Shown: positions 16,937 to 25,032 of the stretch, piece by piece
How the letters are laid out: each line of letters opens with the position of its first letter
Numbering within the stretch: the stretch's first letter is position 1
Origin: Neoroseomonas terrae
Lineage (GTDB): Bacteria > Pseudomonadota > Alphaproteobacteria > Acetobacterales > Acetobacteraceae
Assembly (NCBI RefSeq): GCF_018129025.1
Contig: NZ_JAAEDI010000027.1
Coordinates: 1-64,000, forward strand
Reading direction: 5' to 3'
Length of the DNA stretch: 64,000 nt
Position numbers and translations under genes: made by a program
Notes under the pieces: generated by a model
The model's input: the letters and a program-made list of their open reading frames with translations, nothing else
Told to the model about the DNA's origin: nothing
Databases searched by the model: none

Positions 16937-17848
16937 TCACTCCCGGTTGTTGTCGTCGTCGTTGGGAACGATTTCGGTCCAGCGGGGCAGCGGGCGCTGC
17001 TCGACCGGAACCAGCCAGGGCCGGTGGTTGCTGCGGTCGATCACCTGGGTGGGCAGCAGGATCTCCCGCGGAATGGCCCGCCCGCGCAGATGCCGCAGCG
17101 CGGCCATGGCGGCCACGGCCCCCATGCGGAAGCCGTCATAGTCGATGCTGGCGAGCAGGCGTCCCTCGGCGATCGCCTGCGCTGCGGGGACGGTCCCGTT
17201 GATGCCGGTGACGAGGGCGCGCCGCCCGGCTGCGTCCAGCGCATCAAGCGCGCCGAGCGCCATCAAGTCGTTGGCGCAGACGACGCCGTCTATGCGCGGA
17301 TGGCGGGCGAGGAGCGACGCCATGGCGACGCGGCCGGGGCCGCGCAGATAGTGCCCCGCTTCACTGTCCAGCAGGTGCAGGCCGGGATGGTCGAGCAGCG
17401 CCTCCCGGAAACCGCGTCCGCGGTCGCGGCTGGTCGGCGCGGTGTCCGGCCCTTCGATCAGCACGATGGGGCCACCTTGCGGCAGTGCCGTCGCCATGGC
17501 GCCGATCGCCGCATGGCCCATCGCCACGTCGTCGGCGCCGACGAAAGAGGCGAAGTCGCCCGCCATGCGGTTGACGAAGCCGATGAAGGGGATGCCTCGC
17601 GCCCGCGCCGCCGCCACCGGGCGTTCCAGCAACCGGTCATCGGCCGGGGCGAAGATGATCGCGTCCGGCCGCTCCGCCGCGACGGCGGCGAGCAGCGCCG
17701 TCTGCTCGGCAGCATTGTCCGGTGTGGCCGGGACGTGCCGCGTGGCGGTGGCGCCGGCCGCCGTCGCGGCGCGCTCCACCCCGAGCAGGAAGGCCTGGTA
17801 GTTCGGGTTCACGCCGTTCTTGATGAAGGCGGCCAGCCTGGGCGCCAT
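16937..17848 (-). CDS. Sugar-type periplasmic-binding fold protein lacking a signal peptide
   Basis: 303 residues of the ribose/LacI-type periplasmic-binding fold (Peripla_BP_4 type). Supporting features are F-I-K-N-G-V-N-P-N-Y-Q-A-F at the start, then A-E-Q-T-A-L-L, P-D-A-I-I-F-A-P-A-D-D, D-G-V-V-C-A-N-D-L-M-A-L-G and S-I-D-Y-D-G-F-R-M-G. There is no export signal and no DNA-binding helix-turn-helix, so it is neither an ordinary receptor nor a LacI repressor. It begins 3 nt after the upstream Bug receptor stop and in the same frame, with only TGA-CGG between them. It might be read through as the C-terminal half of that protein, act in the cytoplasm, or have lost its leader. Confidence 0.75.
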   Translation of the reverse strand: MAPRLAAFIKNGVNPNYQAFLLGVERAATAAGATATRHVPATPDNAAEQTALLAAVAAERPDAIIFAPADDRLLERPVAAARARGIPFIGFVNRMAGDFASFVGADDVAMGHAAIGAMATALPQGGPIVLIEGPDTAPTSRDRGRGFREALLDHPGLHLLDSEAGHYLRGPGRVAMASLLARHPRIDGVVCANDLMALGALDALDAAGRRALVTGINGTVPAAQAIAEGRLLASIDYDGFRMGAVAAMAALRHLRGRAIPREILLPTQVIDRSNHRPWLVPVEQRPLPRWTEIVPNDDDNNRE

Positions 17849-17851
17849 CCG

Positions 17852-18805
17852 TCAGTCCGCACGAATGCCGGCGTTGCGGATGACCTCGCCCCAGGATTGG
17901 AGGTCGGTGGCGATGCGCGCGTTGAATTCGCGCGGGCCTTCGAAGTTCGGCGTCAGGCCGTTGGCGAGCAGGCGTTCTCGGAAAGCCTGGTTCTCCAGGC
18001 CCTTGCGCGTCGCTTCCGACCATCGGGCCAGCATGTCCTCGGACATGCCGCGCGGGCCGCAGATACCGAACCAGCCGGCCATCTCGAGCCCCGGCACGAA
18101 GGCGGCGATCGGCCGGATCTCGGCGAATAGCGGCGATCCGGCGCTGTCGCCGAGGGCGAGCACGCGCAGCTCCCCGCCGCGCACCTGGCTCATGACGTCG
18201 CCGAGGTTGGTGATCATGAAGTCGACGCGGCCGCCGAGGATGTCGACGACGGCCGGCGTACCGCCGCGATAGGGCGCATGGATGATGTCGAGCCCGGCGC
18301 GCGCCTTCAGCAACTCCCCCGACAGGTGCTGCGCGGAACCGACGCCCGCCGAGGCATAGGTCATCCCGCCCGGACGGGCGCGGGCGGCGGCCAGCAGCCC
18401 CGGAACGTCCGCGTGCGGGCCGCGCGCGGCGACGACGAGGGCGTAGGTGGACAGGGCCACGTTGGTCACGCCAATCAGCTCGGTGCGCGGGTCGATCGGC
18501 ATCGACACGCCCGGCAGGTTCGGTGTGATCGTCATGGTCCCCATCGGGCATTGCAGCACGGTCATGCCGTCCGGCGCGCTCCGGGCGACGAACTCGGCGC
18601 CGATCAGGCCATTGGCGCCGGTGCGGTTCTCGACCACGCCACGCGCGCCGAGATGGGGGACGATGTATTCGGCGATCAGCCGCGCCATCAGGTCGCCGGT
18701 GCCGCCCGCGGCATAACCCGAGATGACGCGGACCGTCCGTTCCTGGGCAAGTGCTGGCGCGGCGAGTGCAACCGCCAGCAGGGCGGTCAGCATGATGCGG
18801 CGCAT
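17852..18805 (-). CDS. Bug/TctC family substrate-binding protein
   Basis: 317-residue periplasmic receptor; signal peptide MRRIMLTALLAVALAAPALA ending A-Q. The family strand R-T-V-R-V-I-S-G-Y-A-A-G-G-T-G-D, G-V-V-E-N-R-T-G-A-N-G and H-A-P-Y-R-G-G-T-P-A-V are visible. GGAGG lies 7 nt before ATG 18805. It is the first gene of a three-gene operon (this receptor, the leaderless sugar-type binding protein, another Bug receptor) with gaps of 3 and 5 nt. Its stop codon is the only codon, apart from one CGG, separating it from the next gene in the same reading frame. Confidence 0.92.
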   Translation of the reverse strand: MRRIMLTALLAVALAAPALAQERTVRVISGYAAGGTGDLMARLIAEYIVPHLGARGVVENRTGANGLIGAEFVARSAPDGMTVLQCPMGTMTITPNLPGVSMPIDPRTELIGVTNVALSTYALVVAARGPHADVPGLLAAARARPGGMTYASAGVGSAQHLSGELLKARAGLDIIHAPYRGGTPAVVDILGGRVDFMITNLGDVMSQVRGGELRVLALGDSAGSPLFAEIRPIAAFVPGLEMAGWFGICGPRGMSEDMLARWSEATRKGLENQAFRERLLANGLTPNFEGPREFNARIATDLQSWGEVIRNAGIRAD

Positions 18806-19059
18806 GAAACATCCTCCCATTCGTTCGTTACGGGGAGGTTAGAGCGCGCGGACGGCGCGCACCATATCGGCGCATCGTTGTGGTGCCGCACGCGAATGTG
18901 ATGGATTGAATGATATCGCCTGCGCAGCCACTGCGGGTTGTCGCGCGTCATGAAGGATCGCCTGAGGGTGCATGGACCTCTTGGGGGGCAGGAGGTTCCG
19001 GTGCCGGCGGGCGATCGCCGACGCGGCCGCGGCGGCGCGGAGGGAGAGGAACAAGATCA

Positions 19060-20049
19060 ATGACGAGCGATATCCTTCTTCAGTCCAGGAATCGGTTTTC
19101 CACCATTTGCCGGGCGGCGCCCCTGGCTCTGCTGCTGGGCGCGACGGCGGCCTGCTCCAATGGTGGCAGCGGCTTTACGCTGGCTGAAGGCAGCGTGCCC
19201 GGCGACAGCGGCGGCGGCGCGGCGGGCTCCGGCGGTGGGTCCGGGACCGGCGGCGGCTCGGGCTCCGGTGGCGGCGGCATGGCCGATGGCGGCGGCGCCG
19301 GTGGTGGCGGGTCGGGCGGCGGAAGTTCCGGCGGCGGCAATTCGGGCGGCGGGTCCGGCGGGCTCGGGACCACAACCGTGACGGGTGCTGCGTCGGGCCT
19401 GCTGAGTCCCGCCGTTTCGGGTGCCCTCGTCACCACGGGCAACACCGTGGGCGTCGTCGGCAACACGCTGCTCGGTGCCGGCACCCAGGGTGGGCCGGTC
19501 GGTACGGTCCTGCTGCCGGGTGCCGAGCTCGTTCAGGCGGTCGGCAACACGCTCACCGATGGCGGCACCGCGGTCGGCCAGCAGGGGCTGTCGGGGCTCC
19601 CGCTCGTCGGCGGCACCGTGGGCACGGTGCAGGCGCGCGTCGACAGCGTCGCCGCACCGCTGGCGGAGGTCGCCCTGGGCGGCACCCGCATCGGCGGCAC
19701 CGGCGGGCAGACGCCGGTCCTGGTCGGCGCTGGCGTCGGGGCGCGGCAGGTGCCGGCGCCGAATGCTGTCGGCGTCGGCGTGCTTACCGGCGGGCAGGTG
19801 GCGAGCGCGACGATCACCCCGGCGAACATCGCGCCGGCGCTCGGCGCGACGGTGGCGGCGGTGCCGCTGGCCGGGCCGTCGCTGGCGCCCGCCGCGGCGC
19901 GGGTCGGGACGGTCGTCGGGGCCGTGGCGACGCCCGTGGCGCCGGTGGTGAACCGCACCACCGGGGCGGTGGGCCAAGTGCTGACCTCCGTCACCACGCC
20001 GGCCGCGGGCGCGGCCGGGACGCTGCTGCAGGGCGTAACCCGGCGGTGA
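19060..20049 (+). CDS. Glycine-rich (collagen-like) putative lipoprotein
   Basis: 329 residues. An N-terminal leader ends L-L-L-G-A-T-A-A-C, placing a possible lipidated Cys at residue 32, although Thr at -3 is unusual for a lipobox. Residues about 46-105 are an almost pure Gly/Ser low-complexity tract. The rest is a low-complexity Gly/Val/Ala/Thr region with degenerate units such as V-G-N-T-L. No enzyme motif is present. GGAGGGAGAGGA precedes the ATG by about 9 nt. It lies 48 nt upstream of an FhaC/TpsB transporter, so it may be that transporter's cargo or a surface anchor. No TpsA haemagglutinin domain is seen. Function unknown. Confidence 0.7.
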   Translation: MTSDILLQSRNRFSTICRAAPLALLLGATAACSNGGSGFTLAEGSVPGDSGGGAAGSGGGSGTGGGSGSGGGGMADGGGAGGGGSGGGSSGGGNSGGGSGGLGTTTVTGAASGLLSPAVSGALVTTGNTVGVVGNTLLGAGTQGGPVGTVLLPGAELVQAVGNTLTDGGTAVGQQGLSGLPLVGGTVGTVQARVDSVAAPLAEVALGGTRIGGTGGQTPVLVGAGVGARQVPAPNAVGVGVLTGGQVASATITPANIAPALGATVAAVPLAGPSLAPAAARVGTVVGAVATPVAPVVNRTTGAVGQVLTSVTTPAAGAAGTLLQGVTRR

Positions 20050-20097
20050 GGCGTCTCCGGGGCGGCTTCGGCCGCCCCGGGCAGGGGGGAAGCGACG

Positions 20098-21771
20098 ATG
20101 AACATCAGGTTGTTGGTCCGCCGGCTCGGCACGGCGGGGCTGTTGCTGTGTGGCGGGGGAGCGGCCGCCATGGCCCAGACCGGGCCGCGCATGGTGGATA
20201 CCGGCCGGCTGGACCAGGTGCCCGCCCGGGTCGAGACCGCACCGACGCGGGCACCGGCGGAGCCCGCACCCGCGGCACCGCTCATCGCCGCCGTCCGGCC
20301 GTTTCGGCTGACGGCCGTGCAGGTGACCGGTGCCGAGGCCGCGCCGCCCGGCGCCCTCGAACCGGCCTGGCGGCAGGTGATCGGGCAGGAGGTCGGCGCG
20401 GCGGGGCTGCTCGCTTTGGCGCAGGCGATCGAGGCCCGGATCGAGGCGCTGGGCTTCGCGCTGCGCCAAGTGCGCATCCCGTCGCAGGATTTCGCCGGCG
20501 GGGTGTTGCGGGTCGAGGTGGTGCTCGGCCATCTGTCGGAGGTCACGGTCGGAGGCGACGCCGCGCCGGCCGGTTCCGCCTTCGTGCAGGCGCAGATCGC
20601 TCGGCTTACCGCCGAACGGCCGCTGCGGCAGGAGACGCTCGACCGCGCCCTTGCGCTGCTCGCGCGCGTTCCCGGCCTGACGGTGCGGAGTACGGTGGAG
20701 CCAACCACCGATCTCGCCGCGCTGAAGCTGAAGCTCGATCTGTCCTGGCGGCCGGTCGATTTCGGTCTCGGGGCGAATAATCTCGGCGCCGTGCCGCTGG
20801 GGCGCACGCAATTCGATGCGTTGCTCGGCGTGAACGGCCTTCTCGGTGGCGCAGGCGACCGGACGGAATTCATCTTCGCGATGCCGTGGGATGCGCAGCG
20901 TTTCCGCTACTACGGCCTGACCCATGCGCGGCCGATCGGTGACAACGGACTGACCTTGCGCCTGTCCGCCGGGTATCTGCGGACGAAGGAGAGCGACACC
21001 ACGACCGATGGCGATGCCACCACCTATGGCATCGCCTTGTCCTACCCGGTGATCCTGTCGCCACGGCGGGAATTGTCGGTGGATGGCAGCTTCGACGGCA
21101 TCAACAGCGAAAGCGCGCTGCTCGGCTTCACGCTATCCAATGAGCGGACGCGTGCGTTGCGCGGCGGCGTTTCCTTCGCCGAGCAGACGCCGGGGCAGGG
21201 GACGAGCGTGCTGCGCCTCGTCGTGAGTCGCGGCCTCGACATCTTCGGTGCGCGGACCGGGAGCCCCTTCTATGGCGGGCCGAACTTCCTGAAATCCGTG
21301 CTGCAGCTGTTCCGCGAGCAGGAGCTGCCTGGGCCGTTCGTGGCGCGACTGGCGGGGCTGGGGCAGCTTGCGAACAGTCCGCTGCCGGCCAGCGAATCCC
21401 TGCTGTTCGGCGGCAGGCCCTTCGGCCGCGGCTTCCCGCAGGCAAGCCTGCAGGGAGATTCCGGCCTGCTCGGTTCGGCAGAGCTGGCGGTGCGCATCGA
21501 GGCGCTGGATGTCGGGCCAATCAGCCGCGTCGAAGCCTATGGCTTCGTCGATGGCGGGGCGTTGTGGACGCTGGAAGCGGCACAGCGCGGATTGCCGGAA
21601 TATGTCTCCGCCGTGTCGACGGGTGCCGGGCTGCGGGCGACGCTAGCGTCGCGCGTGACGGGCGATGTCTATGTCGCGCGCGGCGTCGCGCATGACGCGC
21701 CAGGCCTCGCGAACGAGGCCTGGCAGGTCCTGTTCACCCTGCGAAGCGCTTTTCCGGGACCGCTTCGCTGA
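20098..21771 (+). CDS. ShlB/FhaC/HecB family two-partner secretion outer-membrane transporter (TpsB)
   Basis: 557-residue outer-membrane protein. A signal peptide ends near A-A-A-M-A-Q (residue 27). Two POTRA-like units follow: the first from F-R-L-T-A-V-Q-V-T-G-A to E-V-V-L-G-H, the second around R-P-L-R-Q-E-T-L-D-R-A. From residue about 215 the sequence is alternating beta-barrel strands, with the conserved F-G-R-G-F-P loop (the VRGF/Y motif of this superfamily) near residue 445. The H1 plug helix is not obvious. Such proteins export TpsA exoproteins, but none is encoded next to it; the only neighbour is the glycine-rich lipoprotein. The 3' end overlaps the leuB 3' end by 38 nt. Confidence 0.87.
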   Translation: MNIRLLVRRLGTAGLLLCGGGAAAMAQTGPRMVDTGRLDQVPARVETAPTRAPAEPAPAAPLIAAVRPFRLTAVQVTGAEAAPPGALEPAWRQVIGQEVGAAGLLALAQAIEARIEALGFALRQVRIPSQDFAGGVLRVEVVLGHLSEVTVGGDAAPAGSAFVQAQIARLTAERPLRQETLDRALALLARVPGLTVRSTVEPTTDLAALKLKLDLSWRPVDFGLGANNLGAVPLGRTQFDALLGVNGLLGGAGDRTEFIFAMPWDAQRFRYYGLTHARPIGDNGLTLRLSAGYLRTKESDTTTDGDATTYGIALSYPVILSPRRELSVDGSFDGINSESALLGFTLSNERTRALRGGVSFAEQTPGQGTSVLRLVVSRGLDIFGARTGSPFYGGPNFLKSVLQLFREQELPGPFVARLAGLGQLANSPLPASESLLFGGRPFGRGFPQASLQGDSGLLGSAELAVRIEALDVGPISRVEAYGFVDGGALWTLEAAQRGLPEYVSAVSTGAGLRATLASRVTGDVYVARGVAHDAPGLANEAWQVLFTLRSAFPGPLR

Positions 21772-22870
21772 GCCCGGCGTCGAGCGCGGCGATCACGGCA
21801 TCGGCCATGGCGCGGGTGGACAGCACCGTCTCCCCCGGCATGGCGATGTCCGCGGTGCGCGCGCCGGCATCGAGCGCGGCCTGCACCGCGGCTTCCAGCG
21901 CGTCGGCTTCCGCCGGCGCGTTGGCCGTCCAGCGCAGCAGCATCGCGGCGGAGAGGATGGCGCCGAGCGGATTGGCGATGCCCTTGCCCGCGATGTCGGG
22001 GGCCGAGCCATGCACCGGCTCGTACAGCGCGCGGCGGCGGCCATCCTCGCGCGGCGCGGAGAGCGCGGCGGAGGGCAGCATGCCGAGGCTGCCGTTGATG
22101 GCGCCGGCGCAGTCCGACAGCAGGTCGCCGAACAGATTGTCGGTGACGACGACATCGAAGCGCGTCGGCGCGCGGCCGAGCTGCAGCGCGCAATTATCGG
22201 CGAGCATATGCTCCAGCGTGACATCCTTGTAGCCGGCCTCATGGACCTCGGTGACGACGTCCCGCCACAGCCGGCCGGCTTCCATCACATTGGCCTTGTC
22301 GACTGACGTCACGTGGCCACGGCGCGTGCGCGCCAGTTCGAAGGCGAAGCGCGCGGCGCGTGCGATCTCGGCCTCGGTGTAGCTGTGCGTGTTGACGCCA
22401 CGGCGCGTGCCATCCGGTTGCGTCTCGACGCCGCGCGGCGTGCCGAAATACATGCCCGCCGTCAGTTCGCGCACGATCACCATATCCGTGCCGGCGACGG
22501 TGCGCGCCTTGAAGGGCGAGGATTCCGCCAGTGCCGGCTGCGCCTTGACGGGACGGAGATTGGCGAAGGCGTCGAGCCCCTTGCGGATGCGCAGCAGCGA
22601 CCCCTTGCGGCGTTCGTCGGGCGGGATGTGCGTCTGGTCGAGGCTGCCTGTGGCGCCGAACAGCAGCGCATCGGCGGCCATGATGGCGTTCCATGTCGCG
22701 TCGGGCATCGTGCTGCGTTCGGCGGCCCAGGCGGCGGAACCGAACAGGCGGCGCTGCATGCGCAGCGGCACGGCACGGTGCTGGACGAACCAGTCGAGGA
22801 CGCGCACGGCCTCGTCGGTGACCTCGGGGCCGATGCCGTCCCCGGGCAGGACGACGATGTCGATGGTCAA
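21734..22870 (-). CDS. leuB: 3-isopropylmalate dehydrogenase
   Basis: 378-residue NAD-dependent oxidative decarboxylase, third step of leucine synthesis. Signatures include V-L-P-G-D-G-I-G-P-E-V at the N-terminus and the metal/substrate motif N-L-F-G-D-L-L-S-D at about residues 244-252. The NAD-binding region reads E-P-V-H-G-S-A-P-D-I-A-G-K-G-I-A-N-P. The start codon is TTG at 22870, overlapping the leuD TGA as TTGA; the conserved strand T-I-D-I-V-V-L-P begins immediately, so no other start fits. It is the third gene of leuCDB and overlaps the convergent tpsB gene by 38 nt. Confidence 0.95.
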   Translation of the reverse strand: MTIDIVVLPGDGIGPEVTDEAVRVLDWFVQHRAVPLRMQRRLFGSAAWAAERSTMPDATWNAIMAADALLFGATGSLDQTHIPPDERRKGSLLRIRKGLDAFANLRPVKAQPALAESSPFKARTVAGTDMVIVRELTAGMYFGTPRGVETQPDGTRRGVNTHSYTEAEIARAARFAFELARTRRGHVTSVDKANVMEAGRLWRDVVTEVHEAGYKDVTLEHMLADNCALQLGRAPTRFDVVVTDNLFGDLLSDCAGAINGSLGMLPSAALSAPREDGRRRALYEPVHGSAPDIAGKGIANPLGAILSAAMLLRWTANAPAEADALEAAVQAALDAGARTADIAMPGETVLSTRAMADAVIAALDAGLSEAVPEKRFAG

Positions 22871-23493
22871 CGCTCCACTCCTTCCCAGGTCCAGGGGCGC
22901 GCCGCGCGATCGGCGGCATACCAGCCCTCGATGCGGTCCTTCAGACGCAGGGTCAGCGCGATGTCGTCGAGGCCGAGCAGCAGCGCTTCCTTCTTGCGGC
23001 CATCGACGGTGAAAGGAATCTCCGTGCCGTCGGGGGTCACGACGAGCTGGCGCGCGAGGTCCACCGTGGTGTGGCGCGCGCCCTGCGCCGCCTCGGTCTC
23101 CGCGGCGATGCGGTCGATGATGTCCATCGGCAGCACGATGGGCAGCATGCCGTTCTGCGAGCAGTTGTTGAAGAAGATGTCGCCGAAGGAGGGTGCGATC
23201 ACCGCGCGGAATCCCATGCCCATCAGCGCCCAGACGGCGCCTTCGCGCGAGGAGCCGCAGCCGAAATTCGGGCCGGCGAGCAGGATCGGGCTGCCGCGAT
23301 ATTGCGGGCGGTTCAGCACGAAATCGGGATTGTCGGAGCCGTCCTTCTCGTAGCGCAGGCGCTCGAAGGCATAGGGGCCGAGGCCGGTGCGGCCGGTGCC
23401 GACGAGACGCTGGATCGGGATGATGACGTCGGTATCGACATTCGCGCGCAGCAGCGGTGCGGCGGGGCCGGAGACCGTGGTGAATTTTTCCAT
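22867..23493 (-). CDS. leuD: 3-isopropylmalate dehydratase small subunit
   Basis: 208-residue swivelling-domain subunit that pairs with LeuC to isomerise 2-isopropylmalate to 3-isopropylmalate. The N-terminal M-E-K-F-T-T-V-S-G-P-A-A-P-L and N-V-D-T-D-V-I-I-P motifs are present, with G-P-N-F-G-C-G-S-S-R-E as the phosphate/substrate loop. Translation starts at ATG 23493, 13 nt after leuC, and the stop overlaps the TTG start of leuB. Confidence 0.96.
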   Translation of the reverse strand: MEKFTTVSGPAAPLLRANVDTDVIIPIQRLVGTGRTGLGPYAFERLRYEKDGSDNPDFVLNRPQYRGSPILLAGPNFGCGSSREGAVWALMGMGFRAVIAPSFGDIFFNNCSQNGMLPIVLPMDIIDRIAAETEAAQGARHTTVDLARQLVVTPDGTEIPFTVDGRKKEALLLGLDDIALTLRLKDRIEGWYAADRAARPWTWEGVER

Positions 23494-23506
23494 GACCGTT
23501 GCGCCC

Positions 23507-24907
23507 TTACGCCGCGTAGTGCCGGACATCGGCGATGGCGCCGGCGACAGCCGCCGCCGCCGCCATGGCGGGAGAGGCGAGATGCGTGCGTGCGCCCGTC
23601 CCCTGCCGGCCGACGAAGTTGCGGTTGGAGGTGGAGACGCAGCGCGCACCGGGCGGCACGGATTCACCATTGGCGGCGACGCACAGCGCGCAGCCGGGTT
23701 CGCGCCATTCGAAGCCGGCTTCGCGGAAGGCGGCGTCGAGGCCCTCGGCTTCCGCTTCGTGCTTCACGCGCTCGGAGCCCGGCACGACCCAGGCGGTGAC
23801 ATGGTTCGCGACCTTGCGGCCGCGCAGCACCTCGGCCGCGGCGCGCAGATCCTCGATGCGGGAGTTGGTGCAGGATCCGATGAAGACCCAATCGACCTTC
23901 GTGCCGGCGATCGGCGCGCCGGGCGTCAGGCCCATATAGGTCAGCGCGGCCTCCCAGGCGTTGCGCTTCTCGTCATCCGGGGCATCAGCCGGGTTCGGGA
24001 CGATGCCGGTGACGGGCAGCACCTGCTCGGGACTGGTGCCCCAGGTGATCTGCGGCGCGATGTCGCGCATGTCGATCAGTAGGTCGCGATCGAAGACGGC
24101 GTCGTCGTCGCTCGGCAGCTTGCGCCAGGCGGCGACGGCGGCATCCCAGGAGGCGCCCTTCGGCGCGAAGTCGCGGCCGTGCAGCCACTGGAAGGTCGTG
24201 TCGTCCGCGGCGACCATGCCCATCTTCGCACCCATCTCGATGGACAGGTTGCACAGCGTCAGCCGGCCTTCGACGGACAACGCGCGCACCGCGGAACCCG
24301 CATACTCCACGGCGTATCCCGTGCCGGCCGCCGCGCCGAACCGACCGATGGCGGCAAGGATCATGTCCTTGGGCGTGACGCCCGCCGGTGCCGCGCCTTC
24401 GAAGCGGATGCGCATGCTGCGCGGCTTGCGCTGCGGCAGCGTCTGCGTCGCGAGAACGTGCTTGAGTTCCGACGCGCCGATGCCGAAGGCGAGCGCGCCG
24501 ACACCGCCATTCGTGCAGGTGTGGCTGTCGCCGCAGACGAGCGTCGTGCCGGGCAGCACGATGCCGAGCTCCGGCCCCATGACATGCACGATGCCGTTAC
24601 CGTCCTCACCAAGGTCGAACATCCGCACGCCGGTTTCCGCGACGCGCTTGCGCAAGCCGGCGAGCAGGCGCGCGCCCGTCGGGAAGGTTTCCGAGGTGCG
24701 GCCAGGCGCCGAGGACACAGCATGGTCCGGCGTCGCGAAGACCAGGTCGGGCCGAGCAACGGGATAGCCGGCCTCGCCGACTTCCTGCAGGGCACGCCCG
24801 CCGGACAGGTCGTGCACCAGCACGCGGTCGCAATAGAGCAGCGACCAGCCATTGCCGAGATCGGCCACGACATGTGGATCCCAGATCTTGTCGAGCAGCG
24901 TCGGCAT
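23507..24907 (-). CDS. leuC: 3-isopropylmalate dehydratase large subunit
   Basis: 466-residue aconitase-family subunit carrying a [4Fe-4S] cluster. The start MPTLLDKIWDPHVV, the V-C-G-D-S-H-T-C-T-N-G-G motif, and cluster cysteines in I-G-S-C-T-N-S-R and G-C-A-L-C are all visible. GGAGG lies about 9 nt upstream of ATG 24907. It is the first gene of the minus-strand leuCDB operon, divergent from a Bug receptor gene across 125 nt. No leuA, leader peptide or attenuator is visible in the window. Confidence 0.96.
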   Translation of the reverse strand: MPTLLDKIWDPHVVADLGNGWSLLYCDRVLVHDLSGGRALQEVGEAGYPVARPDLVFATPDHAVSSAPGRTSETFPTGARLLAGLRKRVAETGVRMFDLGEDGNGIVHVMGPELGIVLPGTTLVCGDSHTCTNGGVGALAFGIGASELKHVLATQTLPQRKPRSMRIRFEGAAPAGVTPKDMILAAIGRFGAAAGTGYAVEYAGSAVRALSVEGRLTLCNLSIEMGAKMGMVAADDTTFQWLHGRDFAPKGASWDAAVAAWRKLPSDDDAVFDRDLLIDMRDIAPQITWGTSPEQVLPVTGIVPNPADAPDDEKRNAWEAALTYMGLTPGAPIAGTKVDWVFIGSCTNSRIEDLRAAAEVLRGRKVANHVTAWVVPGSERVKHEAEAEGLDAAFREAGFEWREPGCALCVAANGESVPPGARCVSTSNRNFVGRQGTGARTHLASPAMAAAAAVAGAIADVRHYAA

Positions 24908-25032
24908 GCTTCGGTTCCTCCCCGGCCTTGACGCTGCCCGGCCGGCGCGGGAGCGTGGGCGGGCAGCGGCGGGCATCACGCCGCGCGGGACGGGCGCGGT
25001 CAAGCGCCCGCGGCAAGGGAGAGGGCGCAGGC

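Noticed and set aside
19197..19370. CRISPR-like or tandem repeat in the glycine-rich gene
   Set aside because: The repetition is Gly/Ser codon usage (ggcggc) without fixed-length repeats or spacers.
19057..20925. 622-residue minus-strand open frame opposite the glycine-rich lipoprotein and tpsB
   Set aside because: The complement of a Gly-rich tract reads as Pro/Ala/Thr-rich in any frame; no signal or motif, and the plus strand has a ribosome site and leader.
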